Notes: generated from the letters alone by a model not told the origin. DNA of 64,000 nucleotides from Bicyclus anynana (GCF_947172395.1 NC_069109.1:536001-600000), one strand, 5' to 3'; counted from the stretch's first letter, positions 10,726-22,847 are shown. Numbers and translations: made by a program.

Positions 10726-12395
10726 CTGTGGAAGAGAGAAAGGAACAGATCTAATTTTGTCTATAATATGTGAATAAAGTCAAATAAGAGAAAACACTGG
10801 ACAATGTAATGTGATTTTTTATTAATTTATTAAACTTTTGTACTATTTTTTAATGAGGTTGAAGTACTATGCCGCGTAGAAACCTTCTAAGTAATCTCGC
10901 TTCCATCTGCATAGTCACCTAACATCTGCAGGGTTATTATGTATCTCGGTGTACCATTTAAATAATGAGACACCACATCGTTTTTTATCATATATTCGTT
11001 TATGCAATCATCTATAATCATGGTAAATGATCGTAAAACAAAAAAAAAACACAGATGATGTGAAATGACGTAATCAACCTGTTGTAAAATGACGTAGTCA
11101 ACATCATTATTCGTTGAAATAATATGTTAGCTAAGATGATCATTAAGAATACGATGTAATGACTTATTATTGGAATGGTACACCGAATTACATATTAACC
11201 ATGCGGTTAGATCGCTGTTTTGGTTTAATTTGTCGAGTTGTCATTGGATAAAAAATATCAGAAAAATGCCGATATTTGGATTGGAAGCATCTAAATCACT
11301 TCTTTTCGCAATCTCTCGCTAAATCAATTCGTTTTCAAACCAAAAAAAGAATCACATCACAATCGGTACGTAATTACATTAATTATACATTACATTACAT
11401 TAACTATGTCAAACTTATATTATTTCAACTTCAAAGACGTTTTAACACAAAATTACTAAACCGATTTTCACGAAAATTAATTGGGATCAATCTGGAAGTA
11501 TAATCTTTCAAATAAAAAAAGAATTTTCAAAATTGGTTTATAAATGACGAAATAAATTGTGAACTTCCTTCTTTTTTCAAAGAGGTACAAGGTTGGCGAG
11601 AGATAGAGATACATGGAAAAGGATGGAAGAGACCTATACCCAAAATTGACATAAACCTATAGAATTTTTTATTTATACTAATATACAATGACGAAGAATT
11701 TTTCTGACATAAAACATTTATTAACATTTAGAATTGAAATTGACATGTTTAAAATTAATATTAGATGAATAATGTTATGTAATTGAATATATGAATATAT
11801 TGTTCCAACAATCTTTAACGATTTTCCGGATACGGTAAAGAATCTTCTAAAAGATTCTAATATACTCACGAACGTACATAAGCGGAAACTAAAGAATTAT
11901 TTTTTGGGACAGCCTGTGTAGCGTCGCAGCACCGGTTCACTCACACTTTTATTTAACTACCCTATAATGATTATTCTTGGTATTTATCCTCTTCTGTTTG
12001 TTAATTACTTTTGTTCCTAAATATTGTATTATATAATAATAACCAGTGCACGGTACAACCAACTGTGGTTTGTGTTGCACTATGGTTAGGCTTCATTTAA
12101 ATGTGTTTTTTGTTGAATAATAAATAAATAAATAAAATAAAAATTACTTTTATATTATTACAAATAAGGGCTTTATTATTATTTTTTGAAGTCAGTTAAA
12201 CCAAAACAGTTATTCCTCAAAACCAATTTGTACTTGTTAACGGATGAATCATCTTCGGCTCTTCACCGTATGTTGCATGAAGTACGATGTTGTTATTGGC
12301 TTTTCTACCCTCCATGCCAAGGAAAGAGGGTGAAAAAATGCGATTATCTTTTTAACCAACACGAAAAAAGAGCCTTGTAATCATAATATCGTTCG
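10726..12395. other. No gene recognised
   Basis: AT-rich sequence upstream of the first coding exon of the Ig gene. The non-coding first exon and promoter may lie here or further right; I see no convincing TATA/initiator pair. Frames of 60-75 codons are low-complexity. Confidence 0.5.
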
Positions 12396-12630
12396 TTATC
12401 AACCCATATTCGCACTGCTGAGCTCTAGTCTCCTCTCAGAATGAATAGTCCACCACAATGGCCCAATGCGGATTGGCAGACTTTACACACACAGAGAAAT
12501 TAAGAAAATTCTCTGGTATGCAGGTTTCCTCACGATGTTTTTCCTTCACCATGCATGCCCCGGACCGGATTCGAACCCACACCCTCCGGAATCGGAGGCA
12601 GACGTCATATCCACTGGGCTATCACGGCTC
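12396..12630 (-). mobile_element. SINE family B copy with internal deletion
   Basis: Reverse-oriented copy from the AACCCATATTCG end to the GGGCTATCACGGCTC head. Part of the body between the two ends is missing. Box B complement GGATTCGAACCC is intact. Confidence 0.88.
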
Positions 12631-12639
12631 CCATTTCCA

Positions 12640-14235
12640 CTAGCGAAGAGGAAATTCATACAATTAGTATCATTTATAAGAGTCATTTCGGTTCCAGGTC
12701 ATCCATTAAATCCCCCAGTATTATGAAGACGTATAGTTACGAATTGAAAATAAATTGCTTTTTTTACTCGCTGATAATCTAGCTTTTCATTGGTAGACAT
12801 ATTTTAAAATCAGTCCAATAGTTTCGTAACAAACAGACAAACAAATCGAATATTTGCTGTTTTTTATTTATTTTAGACGTTATTTATCGGTTTTACGTAA
12901 AAAACAGTAAAATAAATCAATTATTCATTGTAAAACGATCTTGTTAGTAAAAAAACCACCCCAAACAACTTTGACCTTTACAATCCACCCCGCTGATTGA
13001 TTCCGCCGGTGCATAGAAGGGGTGTTTGACCCCTCGCGTAAGTGATTCACCCCATATTTACCCCCTTGATCATCTAGTACATGGTACGTACAAACTACTT
13101 TGATGACATTTAGTTTTAAATGACGTTGCGAGAAAGACCTTAATGGTGCAGTGGTTAGACTATGCGGCTTCGGATTTCACTTCGTATTCAAGAAACCCTA
13201 CCCCTAAACCTACCCCAAATATCCTATGTTCGTCTCCTGGTTCTAATCTACCTCTCCACCAATTTTCAGCCAAATCGGTCTAACTGTTCTTGAGTTATAA
13301 ACAGTGTAACTAACACGATTTTCTTTTATATAGGCATACTAGAACCGCGGGAACTATGGATTTTTCCTGGATGAAAAGTAGCCTATGTGTTAGTATAGAG
13401 TAACATCTACTTTTATTCCAAATTTCAACAAAATCGCTTCAGTAGCAGCAACAAAGGAGATCCTCCATCATCCCTTATTTTATCCCCATGGGGGTTGAAT
13501 TATCAAAATCTTATTTAAGCGAACGTCTTCATCATAGTAGCTCCGATCTTTAATTTCAGTTCAATCAGTCGAAAATCTAAAAAGATTTATACAAAATTTC
13601 ATCCCCTATTTTATCCCCTTAGGGGTGGAATTTATCAAAATCCTTTCTTAGAGGATGCCTACGTCATAGTAGCTTTATGCATGCAAAGTCTCATCATGAT
13701 CAGTTTAAAATTGACTAAGTTTCATACAAACTTTCATCCCCTATTTTATCCCGTTGGGGGTAGAATTGATCACTATCCTTTCTTAGCGGATGCCTACGTC
13801 ATAACATCTACGTCCCTGCCAAATTTCAGTCCGATTCGTCCAGTGGTTTGGGCTATACGTTGATAGATCGCTATGTCAGTCAGTCACCTTTGAGTTTTAT
13901 GTATTTAGATAGATTTTCCGTAAAACTTTTATATTTTCATTTAAAACTTGCGAACGCCCGCGACTTCTTCCGCATGAAACCCTACCCTTCCCTATTTCCA
14001 CCCTACACCTACCCATAAACAACCCTACCTCTACCATACCCCTACTACTAAGTATCTTATAGCCATCTCCTGGTTCCAGTTTTATTATAAGCATAGATTT
14101 CTACGGATTTCAAAGACGATACCGATAGTAGATGAGAATTCTCGAGAATGCAGAAAGATTTCCTGGGAAATGCACATTTTAGCTCATATTTAATTTGTGC
14201 AGTGGTACTGAAACAAAGAAAGTATTTTTTTTATT
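12640..14235. other. Helitron-like and other dispersed repeat pieces
   Basis: No coding sequence. Between about 13020 and 13900 the blocks TTTCATCCCCTATTTTATCCC and GATGCCTACGTCATAGTAGC recur three times in tandem-like order and again reversed around 30430-30540. 13320-13450 is a reversed subfamily-2 Helitron-like piece (GGGAACTATGGATTTTTCC). Confidence 0.55.
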
Positions 14236-14239
14236 CTTT

Positions 14240-14525
14240 ACAAGTTAGCCCTTGACTACAATCTCACCTGATGGTAAGTGATGATGCAATCTAAGATGGA
14301 AGCGAGCTAACTTGTTAGCTGTTAGTTAGCTTATGAAATTCCAAACACTCCTTTCGGTTTCTACACGACATCGTACCAGAACGCTAAATCGCTTGGCGGT
14401 AAGTCTTTGTCGGTAGGGTGATGGACCAATCAAGATAAACTCAATCGGTCCAGCCGGGGATCGAACCCAGGACCTCCGTCTTTTAAATCCACCGCGCATA
14501 CCACTGCGCCACGGAGTCCGTCGAA
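14240..14525 (-). mobile_element. SINE family A copy
   Basis: tRNA-derived SINE read on the minus strand: head GGCGCAGTGGTATGCGCGG (box A) and GGGTTCGATCCCCGGC (box B). The body carries AGCGTTCTGGTACGATGTCG and the 3' part ACAATCTCACC/ACAAGTTAGC. Similar copies lie at 25935-26152, 46000-46258 and 57120-57405. Confidence 0.88.
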
Positions 14526-14527
14526 AA

Positions 14528-15075
14528 GTGGGTTCCATTCCCAGCACTGGGAAATATTTGCTCCACCGTTTCACCCACATACTTGTGGGAATACGATGAT
14601 AAAATATTACCTTTGTTACTCGCTCATAATGTAGATTTCCATTGGTGAAAGAATTTTTGAAATCGGTCCATTAGTTTCGGACTCTATTTGTAACAAACAG
14701 ACAATAAAAAAAATTAATTAATAATAAATTTAGAGATCTAGAGACGTACATTTTAGCTCATATTTAATTTGCACAGTGAAAGAAAGAAAGAAAGAAAGAA
14801 AACAAAGAAAGTGTTTCTATTCCCAGCCCTGGGAAATATTTGTATGGCCAACCGTTTCACCCACATATTTCCCGTATCTGTGGGAATACGATGATAAAAT
14901 ATGACCTATGTTACTCGCTGACAATGTAGCGTTCCATTGGTGAAAGAATTTTTAAAATCGGTCCAGAAGTTTCGGAGTCTATTCGTAACAAACAGACAAT
15001 AAAAACAATTAAATATTAATTAATAATAAATCTAGAGATCTAGAGACGCACATTTTAGCTCATATTTAACTTACA
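14528..15075. repeat. Two-copy direct repeat, about 287-bp period
   Basis: The block CATTCCCAGCACTGGGAAATATTTG, then ACGATGATAAAATAT, TTGGTGAAAGAATTTTT and TCTAGAGACG...AGCTCATATTTAA occurs at about 14533-14770 and again at 14818-15070. The copies are highly similar. A third piece of the end is at 14165-14220. A (GAAA)n run lies at 14778-14802. Confidence 0.8.
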
Positions 15076-15349
15076 CGCAACTCGGGAATAGAACCCAAGT
15101 ACCAGCAAGCACACCCCTAGACAAGCGAGGCGGCAAAGTCATCACGCCAAACCTTTCAGACCTGCCGAGATATTATAATCCTATTTAGTTGCCCCTCTAT
15201 TGAACGTAATGCTATTGTGTAGGGTCAGAAAAATACAATACGACGTTTTTTTTATTACACCAATATTCAATATTCATGCACTAATATCTGGGTATCCATA
15301 TAAAAATTCAGCTATTATTGTTTTCTATATCAAATCGTTTTTTTTACCC

Positions 15350-15850
15350 ATAGATAATGATTGATTTTCATGATACATTCGGGTAAATGAGGTCAATGTT
15401 AACTAATTTATACATAAAAAGCAAAGATTGACTGGATATTTGCAAAATAAATAAGATTATAAAATTTCAAAATCTATTAAAAATATTTTATCGTAATTAG
15501 ATGAAAATTCATACAGTTTTAGCTTCCTTACATTAAATGTGACATTTTTTAATTATGGACTATTAACATAAACGCAGAAATAACAAAGATATTAGTAATT
15601 TTGTTTATACGCCCATACAAATCTAACGATCATTCCTACGACTACCTACGACGTCATTAGTTCGTACCATTTTGTATGGGGCGTTTTTCAGGGATCCGCG
15701 GCAGCGCCGCAAATCTGACCCTTTAAATCCCTGTAGCTCCGAAAGTAATGATCGCAGATACTCTGTTACTTTTACAAAATTGCTTTACTATTAGCATACT
15801 CTTAATTTATATACAATTTAAAAAACTGTCATCATCCCAATTATTTATAA
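15350..15850 (+). repeat. Dispersed 500-bp repeat, inverted partner at 18555-19055
   Basis: This block runs from about TTTTCATGATACATTC to AAAAACTGTCATCATCCC and is repeated in reverse at 18555-19055. Shared landmarks are TTTGTATGGRGCGTTTTTCAGGG, GCCGCAAATCTGACCCTTTA and CCCTGTAGCTCCGAAAGTAA. No ORF. It is a repeat of unknown class; the two copies face each other across about 2.7 kb. Confidence 0.8.
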
Positions 15851-16099
15851 CTTTGTAGAAGATTATTCAGTTGTTTGAAAAAAGTTAAGTAATTTTTGCT
15901 ATCGCTACTTGTCTGGAGCCCCGTGGCTTGTAAACTAGGAGGGGCGGTGGAAAAAAATCGATTTACTAAGTGGAGCCGTTTATTATGGAGAAAAAATGGA
16001 TTTCTGAATCACTGACTTCAATTAGTGGTGAAGAATTATGTCTTGAGAAATTATGGGGTAGGTAGGTATTGATCTTATTTTCTTTTTAATTAAAACTAG

Positions 16100-16290
16100 C
16101 GAACGCTCGCGACTTCGTGGATTTCAGTTTTTCACAAATCCCACGGGAACCATGAATTTTTCCGGAATGAAAGCAGCCTATGTGTTAATTCACAGTAAAA
16201 TTCCATTCCTCAAAAGGAGGAACAAACATACATAATATACAGTTACACACACACACTAAATTTCGCATTTATAATATTAGTGTGATATAG
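16100..16290 (-). mobile_element. Helitron-like element piece (subfamily 2)
   Basis: Reverse of the family blocks: GAACGCTCGCGACTTCGTGG near the 3' end, then TTTTTCACAAATCCCACGGG and CCTATGTGTTAATTC. It ends near ATAATATTAGTGTGATA. Confidence 0.6.
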
Positions 16291-16559
16291 AGGCAGTGGC
16301 GTGCACAGGGTTTTTAACTAGGGTATGCACTATATGTACAAAATGGAAAATTCCTATCGTTATATAGGTTCGTAATGAGTTCTCAGGGTAGGCAGGACAT
16401 TTTTGCATCTATGATATGCACGACACTGTATAGAGGGCATCTAGCTATGTTTTAACGATTCTCATTCGATAACTAAAAATATATTGGAATGACATTCGTT
16501 ATCGATAGGTAAAAACAGGATCAATATATCAAAAGTGCTTGTAAAGTTAGCTTATTAGG

Positions 16560-17440
16560 GTAGTTGACTCATTACAAATTTAATATGTTTAAACAATATT
16601 AATTTCGTATCATGGAATAAGGGTCCTAAATATATCGATATTAATTAATAAAAGTTAAGGATTTCATAGAAAACTGAATTTAGAAAATTATGTATTTTTA
16701 AAACTGGTCCAAATGTCAAAAATGCTGTCGTCTATTTTCTACTAAAGCTACTGTTACACATGCTCATTTCAAGCACGAATGCATGCTACTATTGAGCAGT
16801 TGCTACTTATTAGCATGTGTATCGCAACATTGCTAATAATGAGCATGCTTATTTCGAGCTTGCTCAAGAACTAACAGTCGTGCGATTTATGAGCATGCTA
16901 CTTGCTGCGCGGGTGAGAGGGGGCAAACTTTTAACGCGTCTGAACAGGTTTGCTTATTGAGTATGCTAGTCGATCAGCATTGCTATTCTGTATTCTCTTC
17001 ACCTTCATCTCTCTAACACGATACTATAGATATAGAGCGATACATACAAATTAGCATGTGTAATTGTAATGTTTGCTTTGAGCATGCTTATTCAGGAGCA
17101 TACATAAAATAGCATACTTATTGCTAGCAAATGTAAATTGATGGCATGCTCGTATGGAGCATACTTAATAGCACGTTTTTAGCATGCTATTTTAGAGCAT
17201 ATGTAACAGTACCTTAAAGGAATAAGTCAAACGTCAAACTAAATTAATAATTATCAATTTGCCAAACATTAAACCGTTTGGTTTTAGTGTTTACGTGATG
17301 TCATGGATATAGACCATCATGGCCGATAGCGTTTTGGACCGTTTAGTCAAAAAAATATTTTTTTTATGTATGTCTTAAAATTATATTTTTTTTAATCTAT
17401 AGTAGCAGTAGAACGATAATGAACAATTTAAGAACCTTTT
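16560..17440 (-). repeat. Dispersed repeat interrupted by a MITE
   Basis: The left part (16560-16740) and right part (17215-17440) together match 7600-7960 in reverse: GGTAGTTGA, ATATCGAT, AAAATGCTGTCGTC, then GTCAAAC and ATAGACCATCATGGCCGA. The intervening 463 bp (16749-17211) is absent from the other copy, so it is an insertion. Confidence 0.75.
16749..17211. mobile_element. MITE with inverted ends and internal AGCATGC motifs
   Basis: The ends are TACTGTTACACATGCTCA and its near-complement AGAGCATATGTAACAGTA (16 of 18 match). Inside are six GCATGC cores plus about eight degenerate forms (GAGCATAC, TAGCATGT), in both orientations. The target duplication is unclear. Such subterminal motif arrays usually serve as transposase binding sites. 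Confidence 0.75.
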
Positions 17441-17774
17441 AATTCGATATACCTTTTAAAAAGGGAGTGTTATGGTAGGGGGCACAGATAGAAAAGCTCA
17501 CATGGCACATTCAGGTCGCTTTTTCCGCGGGAACCAGCATTTAATTTATTTCCCATAGTGATTCGGGATTGTCAAAGGATTATATTAGCTAATCCCCGAG
17601 CGGGGGTGCGGGATGAAGAGGGTCTAATTTTTAATTTGTTTATCGTTTTGCTTCGAAGGGTTGGGCTTACACATTAGTTGTTTTATTAAAAGAATTTAAA
17701 TGTGGTTAATTACAAATCCCACGGGAATACATATTAAAAGTAAATTATGATCTTTTTCATATGACACATTCATT

Positions 17775-18086
17775 CGTTAATTATCAACCAATATTCGGCT
17801 CACTGCTAAGCTCGAGTCTCCTCTCAGAATGAGAGGGGTTAGGCCAACAGTCCACCACGCTGGCCCAATGCGGATTGGCAGACTTCACACACGCAGAGAA
17901 TTAAGATAATTCTCTGGTATGCAGGTTTCCTCACGATGTTTTCCTTCACCGTTTGAGACACGTGATGTTTAATTTCTTAAAATGCACACAACTGAAAAGT
18001 TGGAGGTGCATGCCCCGGACCGGATTCGAACCTACACCCTCGGAAATCGGAGGCAGAGGTCATATCCACTGGGCTATCACGGCTCA
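17775..18086 (-). mobile_element. SINE family B, near full length
   Basis: Reverse copy from TTATCAACCAATATTCGGCTC to GGGCTATCACGGCTC, with box B complement GGATTCGAACC and box A complement CCACTGGGCTA. Confidence 0.9.
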
Positions 18087-18109
18087 TAACTAATGTTAAT
18101 TATATTTAC

Positions 18110-18290
18110 TATGATTATAAAGAGGTAAAGTTTGTGTGGTTGTAGGGGGTAATCTCTGGATCTACTAAACCGATTCTGAAAATTCTTCTACCACTAGAAA
18201 GCTACGTTATTTGTGAGTGTCATAGGCTATATTTTATCCCCCTATTCTCAGGGGAACGGGAACTACGCGGGGCTGTGGGTAGTATAGTAT
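18110..18290 (+). mobile_element. Helitron-like element (subfamily 3)
   Basis: It begins TTATAAAGAGGTAAAGTTTGT, with the middle block AAACCGATTCTGAAAATTC, and ends GGGAACGGGAACTACGCGG. This is a close relative of the CTAGT-ended copies but with a decayed 3' end. Confidence 0.6.
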
Positions 18291-18554
18291 AAAATCATTG
18301 GCTATAATGTATACTAATTTTCGCCCCATACAAAACCCATGAGCGTCATAAACCATGATATATCTCCCTAATTTATGTCTTACGTGTGTCATGGGGTCCG
18401 GCCGGAAGCGACGCTATGGGGCTACGACCCCATGGGGGTTACATGACTGTGGGATACGATATGATATTAATTTGTTGACCTCTAGCATAGTTGAGTGGTG
18501 GATTCTGTTGTAGAAATATACTTATAAAATAAGTAGACGGTATCTTGCTGTCAA

Positions 18555-19055
18555 ACAACTAAAGCACCATAATAGGGATGATGACAGTTTTTTAAATTGT
18601 ATATAAATTAAGAGTACGCTAATAGTAAAGCAATTTTGTAAAAGTAACAGGGTATCTGCGATCATTACTTTCGGAGCTACAGGGATTTAAAGGGTCAGAT
18701 TTGCGGCGCTGGCGCGGGTCCCTGAAAAACGCTCCATACAAAATGGCACGAACTAGTGACGTCGTTGGCTCGCTGATCGTTAGATATGTATGGGCGTTCA
18801 AACAAAATCACTAATATCTTTGTTATTTGTGCGTTTATGTTTATAGTTCATGTATTAGAAAATGTCACATTTATATTAAAGGAATGAATTTTCATCTAAT
18901 TACGATAAAATATTTTTAATAGATTTTGAAATTTTATAATCTCATTTATTTTGCAAATATCCAGACAATCTTTGCTTTTTATGTATAAATCAGTTAACAT
19001 TGACCCTATTTACCTGAATGTATCATAAAAATCAATATATTCGAACCTAGTCATC
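18555..19055 (-). repeat. Inverted partner of the 15350-15850 repeat
   Basis: Starts GGGATGATGACAGTTTTTTA and ends near GAATGTATCATAAAAATCAA. The pair forms widely spaced inverted arms. Confidence 0.8.
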
Positions 19056-19196
19056 ATCCCTATTGCACAGAGTAATCTATGGATGAGTTTAACATAGGAA
19101 ATTAATGGCGGTTTGTCTTTATATTTGCATCTGTGTGCGTGGCGTCGTTACTTACGAGTTTAAACGAACTGGCATCATTAGGGATCTGGACTTTTG

Positions 19197-19490
19197 AGAG
19201 CCGTGATAGCCCAGTGGATATGACCTCTGCCTCCGATTCCCGAGGGTGTAGGTTCGAATCCGGTCTGAGGCATGTACCTCCAACTTTTCAGTTGTGTGAA
19301 ATTAAATATCACGTGTCTCAAACAGTGAAGGAAAATATCGTGAGGAAACCTGCATACCAGAGAATTTCTTAATTCACTGCGTGTATAAAGTCTGCCAATC
19401 CGCATTGGGCCAGCGTGGTGGACTATAGGCCTAACCCCTCTCATTCTGAGAGGAGACTCGAGCTCAGCAGTGAGCCGAATATGGGTTGAT
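19197..19490 (+). mobile_element. SINE family B, full length
   Basis: Head GAGCCGTGATAGCCCAGTGG (box A) and GGTTCGAATCC (box B), then the complete body down to GCCGAATATGGGTTGATAAAG. A good reference copy for the family in this window. Confidence 0.92.
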
Positions 19491-19657
19491 AAAGACAGTA
19501 AAGACTCACTCTGGTTACACTGTGGTTTTAACATAGATTACATCCTACCTACTATTTTCAAGTTGATAGAAGAAACCAAAAACTACAATTATCAAGAACA
19601 AGTATCTATCCCCCAGTATCTGTCATGATGCAACGACCCGCGGCTCGCCACGCGCCG

Positions 19658-19709
19658 CTCACGTGCCGGTCACGTGCCGCTCACGTGCCGGTCACGTGCC
19701 GCTCACGTG
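19658..19709. promoter_or_regulatory. Five E-boxes spaced exactly 11 bp
   Basis: CACGTG occurs at 19660, 19671, 19682, 19693 and 19704, each 11 bp after the last. It lies within an alternating 22-bp unit (CCGCTCACGTG, CCGGTCACGTG). CACGTG is the class-B E-box bound by bHLH factors such as Clock/Cycle and Myc/Max. The stretch is GC-rich in an AT-rich neighbourhood. That it works as an enhancer is inference. Confidence 0.6.
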
Positions 19710-19715
19710 GCCGTG

Positions 19716-19767
19716 TCAGTGTCGTTACGTCAAACGTCAGTTAGACACATGCAAAGGGACCGATTGG
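19716..19767 (+). promoter_or_regulatory. Possible TSS and first exon beside the E-box array
   Basis: Just after the E-boxes come two arthropod initiator matches TCAGT (19716 and about 19737) and two ACGTCA half-CREs (in TTACGTCAAACGTCAG). A strong donor, GATTG followed by gtaagtg, starts at about 19767. An ATG (in CACATGCAAAGG) precedes the donor and would give six codons. No downstream exon was found, so this is a candidate only. The same array could instead drive the minus strand towards the Ig gene. Confidence 0.3.
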
Positions 19768-20027
19768 TAAGTGAAAAGCGGAGATAATTTTTTGTGTGCC
19801 ATTATGTTTAGTAGGTCTTTTGATTGGATTAATTTTGATAAAGCTTTTTCATTTAATTTTTGTTATGACTCCAAGGGATTAGACATCCCTTGGCGTTATA
19901 ACAAAAATGTCATAATGCTAAGGGATTCCCATTTTGTGTATTTTTTTAAAAATTATCACGTATATGGAAAATTAATATATGTATTGATCTTATCGCAGAC
20001 GAAGTCGTTTGTATGTATACCTTCATT

Positions 20028-20235
20028 ATCCTCATCATTTAGCAACCCATATTTGGCTCACTGTTGAGCACGAGTCTCCTCTCACAATGAGAGGGTTTAG
20101 GTCCACCACGCTGGTCCAATGCGGATTGGCAGACTTCACACACGCAAAGAATTGAGAAAATTCTCAGGTATGCAGGTTTCCTCACGATGATTTTCCTTCA
20201 CCGTTTGAAACACGTGATGTTTAATTTTATAAAAA
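20028..20235 (-). mobile_element. SINE family B, head missing
   Basis: Reverse copy from ATCATTTAGCAACCCATATT to the TTTAATTT region. It is truncated before the box-B part. Confidence 0.85.
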
Positions 20236-20516
20236 CCCTCAGTATATTATAATTATAATAATATATATCTATAAAAAAAACAAAACAAGTTTAAAGTGTT
20301 ATCAAGGATTTCAATCAGTTTTTAACTGATAAGCCAAATGTAACTTAACAACTAAAAAATTAATTATAAAAGTAAATAATATGAAATGTTGATATGTATT
20401 ATGATAAATATGATATCACATTGTAGTAATTAATTTATTTCGCGTTTTAAAATTCACACGCACGAAAGTGTTAACCAAAATTTAACAAAGAGCTGGATTT
20501 TACCCCATTTTGTAAC

Positions 20517-20830
20517 ATTAACCCACATTCGGCTCACTGTTGAGCACGAATCTCTTCTCAGAACGTGATAGTCCAGTGAATACCTTTGTTTTCGATTCGG
20601 AGGGTGTAGCTTCGAATCCGATACGGAACATGCATCTCCAACTTTTTTTATATGTGTCTTTTCCAGAAATTAAATATCATCTCAATCGTCTCAAACGGTG
20701 AAGGATAAACATCGTGAGGAAACCTGCATACATGAGAATTTCTTTAATTCTCTACGTGTGTGAAGTCTGAGAATCCGCATTGGGCCAGCGTGGTGGACTA
20801 TTGGCCTAACCCCTCTCATTCTGAGATTTA
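20517..20830 (+). mobile_element. SINE family B, composite head-to-tail copy
   Basis: 20517-20561 is a short reversed 3' end (ACCCACATTCGGCTCACTG). It joins directly to a forward copy whose head begins at GTGATAGTCCAGTG and which runs to CTCTCATTCTGAGA. The junction suggests one copy landing in another or a local rearrangement. Confidence 0.8.
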
Positions 20831-21271
20831 ACGATAGATTGTACCAATAACAGGGAATATAACTTGAAAAATTCGCATTTTCTTCAAAAGTTTTAACCCG
20901 TATTTAGGAGGAGATTTTCAAAAAATACCTATTAAATGTTTTATTGATCGTCTATTTACAGTTTTTAGTAATTTGTAAATTGGACATTTAAATTGTTGCA
21001 CATTTTTTAGCCCTGTAAAGGTTAGTAAATGTTGAATGTTCCAATAGGAATAGAATTTTAATAATACTTGAATCAAATTTTGTTTTTCGTAATACTAGTT
21101 CGGAAAAGTTTTCTTTACTCTGCCAAATTAGCAAACGAAAATAGTTTTTGCTGCCTAGGATTTTTTAAATTAGGCGTATGTCTATCTATTAGTCGAACTA
21201 GAAAATATTATGGCAGTAACTTAAATTCCCGCTACATGTAAATTAAAAAAAAATATGTAGTGTACTAAAAT

Positions 21272-21567
21272 CTCAGACCAATCACCATAGGACCTGCCTC
21301 GCTAGACGTTACCCCTCTGTCAAAAGTATATGATCACGATCTAATGTGTTTGTACAAACTGCGTCTATAGAATCGACGTTTCATTGTGTTAAAATTACAC
21401 GTGTGTGTACTACGATTTAAATTTATGTATAAAGAAACAGAATATATTTATTGGTGTTAAATATTTACAATGTGTGAGTTTACCTCGACCCCCTTAAAAG
21501 AATTACAGACAATTTTGTTCGTGAATTTGGGTGCGATACTGTACATTCCATTTGTAATTGGTCTGAG
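21272..21567 (+). mobile_element. hAT-type MITE
   Basis: Ends are CTCAGACCAATCACCATAGG and TTGTAATTGGTCTGAG. Flanking 8-mers ACTAAAAT and ACTAAAAA match in 7 of 8 positions. There is no transposase. Same family as 24571-24878 and 47510-47808. Confidence 0.85.
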
Positions 21568-22086
21568 ACTAAAAATTATAAATATCTTATAGGGGTTCTT
21601 TATGCTTCCTTTTCATATACGGAACCCTAAAAACAACAGCAGTATTCTTTAACCGCGTACAAAAGCTCACAAGGTTAGTGTTAACTAGTTAAATGTTAAT
21701 CTAGAATCAGATTAGTCGACATTGATGTATTATAAAGCGGTAACAAACTAACTAGCCGGCGATAACGAAAGAGGGAATTTTAATTAGGGGCTTCATTTGT
21801 TTGGATTTTTCAAAGATTTTCTACTATTAGATATGTTACGTGCCTAAAAGTTATCCGAATTTAAATTGAAAGCGGAATAAAATTTAAATTCGGATAACTT
21901 TACCATTCTAAAAATGCTTTCATTGATGTAAAGCTACATTATCAGCGAGTGACACAGACTATACTTTATCCCCGTATTAAACAGGTAAGGGAACTAGGAG
22001 GGTAAACCGCGGAGCATACACTAATAGGTACTTTTCTTTAAATAAATGGTATTTAAAATAATTACTATGGAAAGCTGTCCCCTAAG

Positions 22087-22385
22087 TTAAAACCTTCATC
22101 ATCAACCCATATTCGGCTCACTATTGAGCTCGAGTCTCCTCTCAGAATGTGAGGGGTTAGGCCAATAGTCCAGCACGCTGGCCCAATGCGGATTAGCTGA
22201 CTTTACACACGCAGAGAATTGAGAAAATTCTCAGGTATGCAGGTTTCCTCTTTGTATTCCTTCACCGTTTGAGACACGTGATATTTAATTTCTTAAATGC
22301 ACAAAACTGAAAAGTTGGAGGTGCATGCCCCGGACCGGATTCGAACCCACACCTTCCGGAATCGGAGGCAGAGGTCATATCCACA
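22087..22385 (-). mobile_element. SINE family B, head missing
   Basis: Reverse copy from CATCATCAACCCATATTCGG to GGCAGAGGTCATATCCAC. Box B complement GGATTCGAACCC is present; box A is lost. Confidence 0.88.
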
Positions 22386-22424
22386 CAATATACTAATTGG
22401 TATTTTTATTTAATGGTATTTATA

Positions 22425-22608
22425 TCTATACTAATATAATAAAGCTGAAGAGTTTGTTTGATTGAACGCGCTAATCTCAGGAACTACTGGTCCGATTTGA
22501 AAAATTCTTTCAGAGTTAGATAGCCCATTTATCGCGGAAGGCTATATATTATCCCGGTATTCCCACGGGAACGGGAACCACGCGGGTGAAACCGCGCGGC
22601 ATCAGATA
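22425..22608 (+). mobile_element. Helitron-like element (subfamily 1)
   Basis: It starts TCTATACTAATATAATAAAG and carries GAACGCGCTAATCTCAGGAA and CGATTTGAAAAATTCTTTCA. It ends with the GC-rich AACCACGCGGGTGAAACCGC stretch and ATAGT (normally CTAGT). A 5' TC and a hairpin-like GC-rich 3' end before CTAG fit non-autonomous Helitrons. Confidence 0.75.
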
Positions 22609-22847
22609 GTTAATTAATATGGAAGACCGTCCCCCTAAGTTAAGACCTTAAACTTTCCTAATTTTAAACTTATTAATCAATGAAAACGTCATTAAAATCG
22701 CACCCTCTTTGCTCTTTCCATTTAAATTTTACGAGCCGAGCAAGTTTCCAACTATTTCTAATATCGAAGAAAATTATTATTGGCACTCCAACTTTCAGTA
22801 ATTAAAACGTTTTGAAAATTTATACACAACAAATGAACGCCATAATA

